Source: JALRHH01 sp964638875
GTDB lineage: Bacteria; Patescibacteriota; Saccharimonadia; Saccharimonadales; JALRHH01
Assembly (NCBI GenBank): GCA_964638875.1
Contig: CAZXBL010000005.1
Location: forward strand, 1 to 34,794
Direction of reading: 5' to 3'
Length of the DNA: 34,794 nucleotides
Made by a program: the position numbers and the translations under genes. The notes beneath the pieces were generated by a model. It saw nothing but the letters and a program-made list of their open reading frames with translations, made no database searches and was not told where the DNA came from. This document shows positions 1 through 7,698 of the stretch, in pieces. Positions within the stretch are counted from its first letter, which is position 1. Each line of letters starts with the position of its first letter.

Positions 1-1155
1 GCCAGAGCCTACATGACTCTTATTAGCCAACGGGGTTGTCAAATGGCGTTCCCAGACGCAACTCTCTATAATGAGCAGAGCCAAGTCCCTGGAGTGACTG
101 ACAGCGCTGTGCAGTATGCTATCCCAATTTTTGTACCTAATAGTGCAGGTACGGGTTATGATCTTCGTTACATTAAAGGTGTCATCCCTGCGGGCTTCGA
201 TGAGGGCAGGTCTCTCGCATATGTGTCGGAAACGGGCAGAGTTGTCAGCGGCAATGCTCCTTATAAGACAAAGACCTGTGACAATGTTGTCGATATCCTC
301 CGGGAAGGTGGTAACCTAGACTCTTACTCCACTTGGCTTAGAGAAAATGCCGATGATGACCCAGACAGCGGGGCTAACGGCGGCGGCGTTAGTGAGCCTA
401 GCTGTGAGAGCGAGGCTGGTCCAGGCGCCTGGATTATGTGTTGGGTGATAGATGCAATAGACCGTTTTATCTCTATATTAGATCGGCAAATCCAAAGTCT
501 TCTATACATCGATAAAGACGTGTACGATAATCCCACTATCGATGAGGCGTGGGAGACCATGCGCAATCTTGCGCTTCTCATACTGGTGCCAATGATGATG
601 TTCATGGTTATAGGCACCGCCCTAAACTTTGGCCCGTTTGATCCGTACACGGTAAAAAAAGCTCTACCGAGAATGTTTGTAGCAGTTATGTTCATAGTAC
701 TGTCCCTTCCTATAACACAATTCGGCGTACAGCTCAGTAACGCAGTCGGACAGGGGTTAGGTAATATCATAATTGGCGCAGCACCTGATGATATAAGATA
801 TCTCAGTGATATCTTTGAAGAAGCCGGTGGGGCTTCGCAAGAAACTCTTGGATGGACCACCATCATTGCTGGCTTCGCAGGTTTTGCCGTTGGAGGAGCT
901 GGGGCGCTAATTAGCTTTGGGCTAGTGGCAATTGTGGGACTATTAATCGGTTTTTGCGTACTAGTACTCCGTCAGGTGTTACTAATCCTACTACTTGTAA
1001 TTGCGCCGCTGGCAATCTTGGCTTGGATCTTTCCTGGTAACGATAAATTGTGGGGCCTATGGAAGGGTACTCTTATAGCTATGTTGTTGATGTATCCGAT
1101 TATTTCTATGTTGTTGGCAAGTGGTAAATTTGTAGCAGGGATATTGGGTCAATAA
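1..1155 (+). CDS. VirB6/TrbL-like polytopic membrane protein of a type IV secretion system (5' end outside window)
   Basis: The reading frame is open to the first base, so the gene probably starts upstream; the first Met is at 13. The first ~140 residues are hydrophilic and look extracytoplasmic, with several Cys. Multiple hydrophobic segments follow, from about residue 183 to the end. The last part has the pattern of CPR TrbL/VirB6-type proteins: a long hydrophobic stretch, an Arg, then 'IAPLAILAWIFPG' and a final segment around 'LLMYPIISMLLASGK'. In this family the protein forms the inner-membrane channel part of a type IV secretion or DNA-uptake machine. Its stop overlaps the next start by one base (TAATG), so the two are probably translated together. 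PrgI-like, TraC-like and VirB4 genes downstream support the assignment. Confidence 0.72.
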   Translation, partial: ARAYMTLISQRGCQMAFPDATLYNEQSQVPGVTDSAVQYAIPIFVPNSAGTGYDLRYIKGVIPAGFDEGRSLAYVSETGRVVSGNAPYKTKTCDNVVDILREGGNLDSYSTWLRENADDDPDSGANGGGVSEPSCESEAGPGAWIMCWVIDAIDRFISILDRQIQSLLYIDKDVYDNPTIDEAWETMRNLALLILVPMMMFMVIGTALNFGPFDPYTVKKALPRMFVAVMFIVLSLPITQFGVQLSNAVGQGLGNIIIGAAPDDIRYLSDIFEEAGGASQETLGWTTIIAGFAGFAVGGAGALISFGLVAIVGLLIGFCVLVLRQVLLILLLVIAPLAILAWIFPGNDKLWGLWKGTLIAMLLMYPIISMLLASGKFVAGILGQ

Positions 1156-2411
1156 TGGAAATAGTTATTACTTTTGCTGATATTACACAGAGTGATTTTG
1201 TACTCCTGCTTATTAAGCTCTCTGCATATATTATTCCTTTCTTCTTAATCCCCGCTGCGTTCAAAGCTGGCATGGGTGCCTTCGGCGCCATAACAGGTAT
1301 GATGACAGACCGCAGCCGTGGTTTCTTTGACAAACAACGCAAGAAACGCCAAGGTATGTACGACTATAACAAGGGGCGAATGAAATCTGGAGAACGCTTT
1401 AATAACCGTGGCCTAAACGCACTCACAAGTCGTGCGAGTACTAAGAATCTTGGGTTTGGTAGGAAAGGTGCCGCTGCCTACCAGCAAAAGGTTAACAATT
1501 CCGCGGCAGATTTTAGTAAATCAGCACTGGCGCAAGGCATACAACACAATGATGATGGTCTTGCTGCGCTGACTTACGGAAGTGCCGCAGAAGCACGCGC
1601 AAACCTGACAAGAAGTATCGCTGATGGTGGGTTTGGGTTTGATGAGGATAGGGCTAGGAATGCCGTTGCAGCAGCACAAGCCGCTGGTGGGTTCGGCAGG
1701 AACCGTCAGGTCTGGGCAGCTTCGCAACTATCAAGAACAGGAACTGGATATGAAAACATCGAACAAGTGACAAAAACCATTGCTCGAGTTTCACACGGTA
1801 ACTCTGGGCAGGCAGCGGCACTTGCAGGAGATATTAATGCCTCCACTAAACAAGTTGCGCGAAATGACTTAGCGCCAGGCTTTGGCACATTGAATACCTT
1901 AGCTCAGGCTGAAATGAATCGAAATACCCCGAACCCATCCCGAGACGACTACCACATTGCCACACGTGACGCATGGAATAGCGGCAGTATCGGAACAATG
2001 GTCAACAACAAAGGCAGCAGTATGGCAAACTTTACAACTGCGTTTGAAAGTGTTTTATCCAATCCTAACGCTACTCCTGTTGATAAACGGGATGCCGCTG
2101 TTGCGTTGGCAGAAATGCATGCCGCACTTCCGAGCGCGTCCGCTGCTAACCAGCAATATATTAACGATTCAATGCGGCAACTCGGCATAGACTACGAACG
2201 CACAACCCCTGAAACATTTACTGATGCTGCTGGTAACATCCAAACCAGGGACAGGTATGTAACAGTTGAGGAACAATTGTCGGAGATACTTGCAAACCAA
2301 GGTGTGGTTATGTCGGCCCAAGAGCTAAATCAATCTGCTCGAAAATATGGCTCTTCGGTACCGACTCCAGAGAGACAGGGTCAGCAAGAGCAGCCACCCC
2401 AAGAACAATAA
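1155..2411 (+). CDS. Membrane-anchored Gly/Ala/Asn-rich protein coupled to the VirB6-like gene
   Basis: I do not recognise a named family. Residues ~12-40 contain a hydrophobic stretch rich in Leu, Ile and Phe. A strongly basic segment ('DRSRGFFDKQRKKRQG') then suggests the remaining ~360 residues face the cytoplasm. That body is rich in Gly, Ala, Asn, Gln and Ser, with few Cys, and ends in a Gln/Pro-rich tail. The start ATG overlaps the stop of the VirB6-like gene in TAATG. Many TrbL/VirB6 proteins carry a long soluble C-terminal extension after the last membrane segment, so this may be that extension encoded as a separate polypeptide. That is inference from order and composition. The gene ends 54 bases before the next start, which has its own promoter. 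Confidence 0.62.
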   Translation: MEIVITFADITQSDFVLLLIKLSAYIIPFFLIPAAFKAGMGAFGAITGMMTDRSRGFFDKQRKKRQGMYDYNKGRMKSGERFNNRGLNALTSRASTKNLGFGRKGAAAYQQKVNNSAADFSKSALAQGIQHNDDGLAALTYGSAAEARANLTRSIADGGFGFDEDRARNAVAAAQAAGGFGRNRQVWAASQLSRTGTGYENIEQVTKTIARVSHGNSGQAAALAGDINASTKQVARNDLAPGFGTLNTLAQAEMNRNTPNPSRDDYHIATRDAWNSGSIGTMVNNKGSSMANFTTAFESVLSNPNATPVDKRDAAVALAEMHAALPSASAANQQYINDSMRQLGIDYERTTPETFTDAAGNIQTRDRYVTVEEQLSEILANQGVVMSAQELNQSARKYGSSVPTPERQGQQEQPPQEQ

Positions 2412-2430
2412 AGTATACAAACCAAGTATA

Positions 2431-2459
2431 TTGACATTCCTTCCATAAAATGCTAATGT
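2431..2459 (+). promoter_or_regulatory. Sigma70-type promoter giving a leaderless or near-leaderless mRNA
   Basis: TTGACA (2431-2436), a 17-base spacer, then TAATGT (2454-2459). The ATG of the next gene starts at 2466, only seven bases past the -10 box, so the predicted transcription start falls on or next to the start codon. Confidence 0.7.
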
Positions 2460-2465
2460 TAGGAC

Positions 2466-3515
2466 ATGGAAAGTTCTGACAGTAGCAGCCCAAATATAGG
2501 CCCACAGGTCGTTGAAGTTACGCAGGATCAGTACGCTGCAGCGCTTTCGATGGTAAGAGGCCTTGGACGGATTAACCCTGACTCATTCGCTGATGATCTT
2601 CGGTGGCAGATGGGTGAAAGAGATTCCCAAACGGGTGAAATTATTACTCCCTCGGACACAGTGACAAGCCCAGACCAAGCAGCGGCGATTATCGAAAACC
2701 TGCAAGGCAGGGGCATGCTCTCAGCAGAGACCGATGACGAGGGTCTACTTAGTTGGGCAGGCATGCCTCCTCGTGAAGAGGGCGAGTCAGGCGAGGCGGT
2801 AGAATCACCTGGACGGTTGAATCGATTAGCCAAAAAAGCAGGGAAAGTTATGCACCAGGCGGTCACACAAGCCGCTGAAGACATAGCAAAACAGTCTAGC
2901 GAATTTGCCGGCTACAACACAGTGAGTTCGGTGATAATGCGCGGACCTCGTGCTAAGGAAGCTTCGGCGAGTGCTGAGGCAGCTAAGAAAAACGAGAAAA
3001 GATTGAACCTTGAAGAGTTCGAGCAAGAACATAGCCGAAGAAGTAAGTTGCATATCACAGAGGTTGAGCACCCAGTCCAAGGAGCAAGGAGACGAGGTGA
3101 GCGTCGTCCTTCTATACAACCAGCTGCTCCTAATCCCGGTCGGCTCACAGATGCACGCACCAGTGCAAGCCCACCAGCAAGAACAGATACCCCAGGGCAT
3201 AGCCCACGAGATAAAGGCTTAAATGCCCCTTCAGAAAGAGCTCGTGAAGAAGCACGTCTTGTGCAACAGGCCCCCGAAACAGAACAAAAGCCTGACGGTG
3301 ATATACCGTCCATGGAGGAGATCCATTTTGAGATCAACCAACGAATTGGTAGAGCCAAACGGGAGGGCAGACCTGAGACATTTACAGAACTTGATAAAAG
3401 AATAAAGGTAGAGGTCTTTAATGAACTGGTTGAGAAACTTCCTAGTTCAAAGAGGGACAGCTTTAGAGCAGCTTTTCTTGCGGAGTTCTCAGATAATACA
3501 CCGCGTGCAACGTAG
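2466..3515 (+). CDS. Hydrophilic protein of unknown function inside the type IV secretion locus
   Basis: This 349-residue protein has no signal peptide or membrane segment, so it is likely cytoplasmic. Residues 1-125 are acidic and soluble. The middle (~150-270) is charged and low-complexity, rich in Arg, Glu, Ala and Pro. Residues ~285-340 look like a compact helical domain ('FEINQRIGRAKREGR', then 'ELVEKLPSSKRDSFRAAF'). I cannot name a family. Its position between the VirB6-like pair and the PrgI-like gene suggests a cytoplasmic partner of the secretion apparatus, but only by location. The upstream promoter places the ATG at the predicted transcript start, and there is no properly spaced Shine-Dalgarno. 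A 124-base gap with no obvious gene follows, ending in the next promoter. Confidence 0.6.
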   Translation: MESSDSSSPNIGPQVVEVTQDQYAAALSMVRGLGRINPDSFADDLRWQMGERDSQTGEIITPSDTVTSPDQAAAIIENLQGRGMLSAETDDEGLLSWAGMPPREEGESGEAVESPGRLNRLAKKAGKVMHQAVTQAAEDIAKQSSEFAGYNTVSSVIMRGPRAKEASASAEAAKKNEKRLNLEEFEQEHSRRSKLHITEVEHPVQGARRRGERRPSIQPAAPNPGRLTDARTSASPPARTDTPGHSPRDKGLNAPSERAREEARLVQQAPETEQKPDGDIPSMEEIHFEINQRIGRAKREGRPETFTELDKRIKVEVFNELVEKLPSSKRDSFRAAFLAEFSDNTPRAT

Positions 3516-3625
3516 GGTTCCTACATAGGTTCACTTTAGGGTATAGCCTGAGTTTTAAGGAAATTACATGCTGACCCAGAACGGTCCTGTTCCCTAGAGC
3601 AATAGAATTATGCTGCGAGAGGTTA

Positions 3626-3640
3626 TATACTAAAGCGGTA
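3626..3640 (+). promoter_or_regulatory. -10 element placing the transcript start at the PrgI-like start codon
   Basis: TATACT lies at 3626-3631 and the ATG at 3640. The upstream -35 match is weak (TAGAAT at 3603-3608). There is no Shine-Dalgarno before the ATG, so translation would be leaderless if this is the promoter. Confidence 0.5.
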
Positions 3641-4602
3641 TGGGCACATATAAGGTTATTCAGGATATTGAAGCAGAAGACACCATTATTGGGTGGATGA
3701 CCCCGAGACAGGCAGTTTATGCTGCTATCGTTATTGTTTCTGGGTTTATCTGGTTCATGCTTGCATCGAACGGGGCATGGTGGCTTGGTCTAGTCTTATT
3801 GCCACATATGATCCTCTTTTCCGTACTAGCAGGGCCTTTTGTGCACGATCAACCATCTGAGGTGTGGTTGCTTGCCAAAATTAAGTTTTTTCTGAAACCG
3901 CGTCGGCGTATATGGGATCAGTCCGGCATCAAAGAACTGGTAACTATCACTGTGCCAAAGCGAATTGAGAAGCACTTGACCGATGGGTTAACTCAGAATG
4001 AGGTCAAGAGTCGTTTGAGCGCGCTCGCCAACACAATCGACAGTCGCGGTTGGGCAGTCAAGAATGTGAACATGAACCTCTATGCACAGCCTGCATATGC
4101 AACCACCAGTTCTGATAGGCTTGTCGATCACAGCACCATGCCTCAACCAGTGCCAGATTACGATGTGTACGCTAGTGACGATATCCTTGACGCCACTAGC
4201 AATCCAGTGGCACAGCAGGTGCACCAGATGGTTACACAGTCTACGCAGGCGCACCGTCAGCAGGTAGTAGCACGAATGCAGCAACCATCTCAGGCTACTC
4301 CCCAACAACAATCCCCCCCATGGTTCGTAGACCCTGCAGCTCAGACGAATACAACAGTTAACGACCAAACTGATGTTCAACTAAACCAGCAGATCAAACA
4401 AAGCCGCCAGCAGGCAGCCCAGCAACACAGGCCTGGTGTATCACCTTCATCCGGGCAACTTCAGCATGCACGAGCACAGCAGCCCGTTGATCGTGCAGTG
4501 GTAAGCCAGCTAGCGCGAAACAATGACCTAAATGTTTCCACAATTGCCCGTCAAGCAAATAAATCCGACGATGATAATGAGGTAGTTGTCAGCCTACGAT
4601 AA
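3640..4602 (+). CDS. PrgI-family type IV secretion membrane protein (VirB3-like position)
   Basis: Residues 1-20 form a conserved-looking cytoplasmic start ('YKVIQDIEAEDTIIGWMTPR'). Two closely spaced membrane segments follow at ~22-45 and ~48-68, then a basic stretch ('KIKFFLKPRRRIWD'). This small two-helix arrangement is typical of PrgI proteins of Gram-positive and CPR secretion loci, which occupy the VirB3 position next to VirB4. Residues ~100-140 form a short folded region. The C-terminal ~150 residues are a Gln-rich low-complexity tail, unusually long for a PrgI protein, and the next gene also begins with a Gln/Pro-rich stretch. VirB4 lies two genes downstream. Family assignment is good; the function of the tail is unknown. 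Confidence 0.78.
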   Translation: MGTYKVIQDIEAEDTIIGWMTPRQAVYAAIVIVSGFIWFMLASNGAWWLGLVLLPHMILFSVLAGPFVHDQPSEVWLLAKIKFFLKPRRRIWDQSGIKELVTITVPKRIEKHLTDGLTQNEVKSRLSALANTIDSRGWAVKNVNMNLYAQPAYATTSSDRLVDHSTMPQPVPDYDVYASDDILDATSNPVAQQVHQMVTQSTQAHRQQVVARMQQPSQATPQQQSPPWFVDPAAQTNTTVNDQTDVQLNQQIKQSRQQAAQQHRPGVSPSSGQLQHARAQQPVDRAVVSQLARNNDLNVSTIARQANKSDDDNEVVVSLR

Positions 4603-4603
4603 G

Positions 4604-4612
4604 TGGTATACT
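4604..4612 (+). promoter_or_regulatory. Extended -10 promoter before the structured leader
   Basis: TGG followed by TATACT (4607-4612) is an extended -10 box. A TTGTCA at 4586-4591 could be a -35, but its spacer is only 15 bases. The predicted start near 4619 would give a leader of more than 110 bases for the TraC-like gene. Confidence 0.5.
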
Positions 4613-4622
4613 TAAGCAGTAT

Positions 4623-4717
4623 CAGCATGCTGGATATTCGTGCTATCCGAGCTAAAACTCGGCCTAGCCGACAAAACCGGCATGTGGCTACGGCCTTCGG
4701 TCATAGCGCGCTGCGCG
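4623..4717 (+). promoter_or_regulatory. Run of consecutive hairpins: structured 5' leader or small RNA
   Basis: Almost every base can be paired locally. CAGCATGCTG (4623-4632) is a perfect palindrome. GGATA/TATCC pairs 4632-4636 with 4644-4648. CCGAG/CTCGG pairs 4647-4651 with 4658-4662. GCCG/CGGC pairs 4667-4670 with 4678-4681. GCTA/TAGC (4687-4690 with 4704-4707) encloses GGCC/GGTC (4692-4695 with 4699-4702). GCGC/GCGC pairs 4706-4709 with 4713-4716. Some stems share bases, for example the CC at 4647-4648, and TAGCC (4665-4669) could instead pair with GGCTA (4686-4690), so alternative folds are possible. There is no T run after the last stem, so it is not an ordinary terminator. No known riboswitch class was recognised. 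Confidence 0.5.
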
Positions 4718-4758
4718 AATAATAAAACCTCGTGAGACAGGTGGGACAGCAAACATCC

Positions 4759-5703
4759 ATGGATCCAAACACACAAAATCCGCAGTACCAGCCGGCAGCT
4801 CCTGCTGTGCCTAACGCTGCACCGCAGTCTTACGCCCAAGGTAATGTGCAGCAAGCATACCAGCAAACCCCGCCGCCTCAGTACGCCCCACAACCAGGGT
4901 ATGGACAGGTGTCGGCCCCTGGTGTTGTAGTCGGTAGTGCACCCCAAACCCAACCGAACATGCCAGCACCCAAGAGCAACCCAAACAGCACACAAAATAC
5001 ATTGCAGATCGCAGAGATTAGGGACGGTATCGTTATTATGAACGACGGCTCTTTCCGCTGCGTAGTAATGGTTAAGTCAATCAATTTTGATTTAATGAGC
5101 CCTCAGGAGCGTGAGGCAGTTGAGTTCAGTTATCAGGGTTTTTTGAATTCTCTATATTTTGATATACAAATATTTTTGCGTTCGCAAAAAGTTGATATTG
5201 CCCCGTACATCAACCGTCTCGATAAAATTCGTTCCGAACACGACAACATGTTGTTAGCGTTATTGATGGAAGACTACATTGGCTACATCGCTGATATTGC
5301 ACAGCACACTAATATTATGGACAAAAAGTTTTACGTGGTAATTCCGTTTAACCCGGTACCAGACATTAAACAACTTGGCGCGCAGAGCAAGAATTTCTTT
5401 ACTGGACTTGCTGGAGTCTTTAAGCCTAAAGAGCAACATGTCACGATCAACGAGGCCGACCTAGAAAAAGCCAAGGATGAACTACGCAACCGGGTACAGG
5501 CTGTGCTCGGCGGTTTACAGCAGTGCGGCATACAAGGTCTTCCCCTCGATACACAAGAGTTGATAGAACTGTACTACGATACCTACAATCCGGACACTGC
5601 GACGCGTCAGCAGCTAAAGAACTTGGATGATTTAACCGCACCTGTCATTACCAAAGGTCAGGGCATGGCACCTCAGCCTAATCTTGATAGGGAGATCCAG
5701 TAA
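4759..5703 (+). CDS. TraC-like domain protein, probable separately encoded partner of VirB4
   Basis: The first ~80 residues are Pro/Gln/Ala-rich and probably disordered. A folded region of ~200 residues follows, beginning 'LQIAEIRDGIVIMNDGSFRC'. It resembles the N-terminal domain that normally precedes the ATPase of VirB4/TraC proteins ('SINFDLMSPQEREAVEF', then 'KFYVVIPFNPVP'). No Walker motif is present. The stop overlaps the VirB4 start in TAATG, which fits a stoichiometric partner. The start is uncertain: ATG 4759 has a GGTGGG about 14 bases upstream, while an in-frame GTG at 4732 would add nine residues. A structured leader lies immediately upstream. The family call is from sequence pattern and gene order. 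Confidence 0.7.
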   Translation: MDPNTQNPQYQPAAPAVPNAAPQSYAQGNVQQAYQQTPPPQYAPQPGYGQVSAPGVVVGSAPQTQPNMPAPKSNPNSTQNTLQIAEIRDGIVIMNDGSFRCVVMVKSINFDLMSPQEREAVEFSYQGFLNSLYFDIQIFLRSQKVDIAPYINRLDKIRSEHDNMLLALLMEDYIGYIADIAQHTNIMDKKFYVVIPFNPVPDIKQLGAQSKNFFTGLAGVFKPKEQHVTINEADLEKAKDELRNRVQAVLGGLQQCGIQGLPLDTQELIELYYDTYNPDTATRQQLKNLDDLTAPVITKGQGMAPQPNLDREIQ

Positions 5704-7610
5704 TGGCACGCAAGAAACAGCAACTCGACCCAGTTGCCCTTGCTCAGGCACAACAGCTGCGTGAGCAGCAAGAAGTTCAGGCAGCGTTTCAAAAGGGTGT
5801 CACCGCGCTTCGTGATTTTATTGCACCTAGTTCATTAGAGTTTTTTGCCACCCATTTCCAACTAGGTACTCGATTTGCACGTACCTATTATGTGTACGGG
5901 TACCCTAGGCAGATCTACACTGGTTGGTTAAGCAACATGGTTAACCTCGATGAGGTTATGGACCTGTCAATGTTTATCTACCCTGTAGAAAGCCAGGTTG
6001 TCCTAGAAAACTTGCGCAAGAAAGTCACACAGCTGGAGGCTGGACTACAGATCGACTCAGAAAAAGGTCGTGTTCGTGACCCGGGCAAACAAGCGGCGAT
6101 TCTCGATGCGGAAGAGATGCGCGATAAGCTACAGGTTGGGGAGGAACGCTTTTTCCGCTTCGGCCTATATTTCACCATCTATGGTGGCACCATGGACGAG
6201 CTAGAATTTGTGGCCCATAAGGTTGAGTCAATGCTTGGGCAGCAACTGGTGTACAGTAAACCGGCTACTAGCCAACAAGAGCAAGCGCTGAACAGCACTA
6301 TCCCACAACTGACCGATCAACTACAAATACGACGAAACTTGAATACCGGGGCACTTAGTACGAGTTTCCCATTCACAAGCGCAGACCTGACCCAGGACGA
6401 CGGTATTTTATACGGTATTAACATGCATAACTCTGGTTTAGTTATCTTTGACCGGTTTAGCCTGGAGAATAGTAATTCAGTCGTCTTTGCAAAGTCTGGT
6501 GCCGGTAAGTCGTTTGCCGTAAAGCTGGAAGCGCTCCGATACATGATGATGGGTACCGAAATATTTATTGTCGACCCAGAGAACGAATATCAACGTATGT
6601 GTGAAGCAGTTGGCGGTGCCTATGTTCGGCTTAGTCTAACCTCGCCAACACGTATCAACCCGTTTGACCTACCCCAGGTTGTCGATACAGACGAAGCCGA
6701 TAACGCACTGACGAGCAACCTCCTAACTTTACACGGGCTACTACGCCTCATGATGGGCGGTGCCCAGGCGTCAATGGCAAACAGTGGGGGACCATCTTTG
6801 CCGGCGCTCGCGCCAAGTGAAGAGGCCGATCTTGATGCTGCTCTTATCGAGACGTACGCTAAGGCTGGCATCACCCAGGACCCCTTAACCCACGGGAGTA
6901 CACCACCGACCATCGGTGACCTGTACGACACCTTGTTACACATGGGGGGGACAGGTCCTCAACTAGCACAACGACTACGTAAATACACCACGGGCACATT
7001 CGCAGGTATTTTCAGCCAGCAGAGCAACATCGATATTAATAACCCTTTGGTCGTGTTTAACATTCGTGATCTGGAAGATGAGTTGCGCCCGGTGGCTATG
7101 TACATTGTTCTGAACTTTATCTGGAATAAGACTAAGAGCGATCAAAAGAAGCGTCTTCTTATTGTTGACGAGGCTTGGCAGTTGATGAAATACGAAGATT
7201 CCGCAAACTTCCTGTTTAGTCTTGCTAAGCGTGCCCGTAAATATAACCTTGGCATTACCACCATTACTCAAGACGTAGAAGACTTTATGGGCTCCCGAAT
7301 GGGTCGTGCGATTGTCAGCAATGCGTCCATGCAACTTCTGCTTAAACAATCACCAGCAGCAGTTGACGTTTTATCAGATGTTTTCAAGTTAACGAGCGAG
7401 GAGAAGAAACGCCTTAGTCAATTCCCCGTTGGGCAAGGGTTGTTCTTCGCTGGACAAAACCACGTTCATATTCAAATTGCAGCAAGCGCAACTGAGGCGA
7501 GTCTTATTACTACTAACCCAGACCAAGTCAAGGCTATCGAACAACAAGGGGAAATGTACAATACTGGTGGAACCATCGATCTGAATAACCGCCTACATCC
7601 GGGGGTGTAA
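5703..7610 (+). CDS. virB4: VirB4-family ATPase of the type IV secretion system
   Basis: This 635-residue ATPase would energise assembly of, or transport through, the secretion channel at the inner membrane. A VirB4-type N-terminal domain spans residues ~1-230. Walker A is 'SGAGKS' near residue 267, followed by 'FIVDPENEY', typical of VirB4/TraC. Walker B is 'LLIVDEAW' near residue 488. Downstream motifs 'ITTITQDVEDF' and 'LLLKQSP' match the family's C-terminal RecA-like core. The length is shorter than the ~800 residues usual in Proteobacteria, consistent with part of the N-terminal region being supplied by the upstream TraC-like protein. The start is fixed by the TAATG overlap. No VirD4 coupling protein, relaxase or VirB11 is in the window, so conjugation cannot be claimed. 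Confidence 0.9.
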   Translation: MARKKQQLDPVALAQAQQLREQQEVQAAFQKGVTALRDFIAPSSLEFFATHFQLGTRFARTYYVYGYPRQIYTGWLSNMVNLDEVMDLSMFIYPVESQVVLENLRKKVTQLEAGLQIDSEKGRVRDPGKQAAILDAEEMRDKLQVGEERFFRFGLYFTIYGGTMDELEFVAHKVESMLGQQLVYSKPATSQQEQALNSTIPQLTDQLQIRRNLNTGALSTSFPFTSADLTQDDGILYGINMHNSGLVIFDRFSLENSNSVVFAKSGAGKSFAVKLEALRYMMMGTEIFIVDPENEYQRMCEAVGGAYVRLSLTSPTRINPFDLPQVVDTDEADNALTSNLLTLHGLLRLMMGGAQASMANSGGPSLPALAPSEEADLDAALIETYAKAGITQDPLTHGSTPPTIGDLYDTLLHMGGTGPQLAQRLRKYTTGTFAGIFSQQSNIDINNPLVVFNIRDLEDELRPVAMYIVLNFIWNKTKSDQKKRLLIVDEAWQLMKYEDSANFLFSLAKRARKYNLGITTITQDVEDFMGSRMGRAIVSNASMQLLLKQSPAAVDVLSDVFKLTSEEKKRLSQFPVGQGLFFAGQNHVHIQIAASATEASLITTNPDQVKAIEQQGEMYNTGGTIDLNNRLHPGV

Positions 7611-7672
7611 TGCACACCCTTTCTGCAATTAATAGCAGGCGTGCTGGATTCCACTTTCTAGTACATAACCGG

Positions 7673-7692
7673 TATAATGATCTTTAAGAGGA
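7673..7692 (+). promoter_or_regulatory. -10 box and Shine-Dalgarno that set the start of the EEP-M23 gene
   Basis: TATAAT (7673-7678) has only a weak -35 upstream. AGAGG (7687-7691) lies seven bases before GTG 7699 but only four before an in-frame TTG at 7696. The GTG is therefore the better start. Confidence 0.5.
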
Positions 7693-7698
7693 TTTTTG

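Noticed and set aside
324..866. Long open frames opposite or overlapping the main genes, here and elsewhere
   Set aside because: They lack ribosome sites and recognisable domains and lie fully within well-supported genes on the other strand or frame.
7611..7645. CTGC/GCAG and GCAC/GTGC stems after virB4 as a terminator
   Set aside because: The stems are short and no T run follows.
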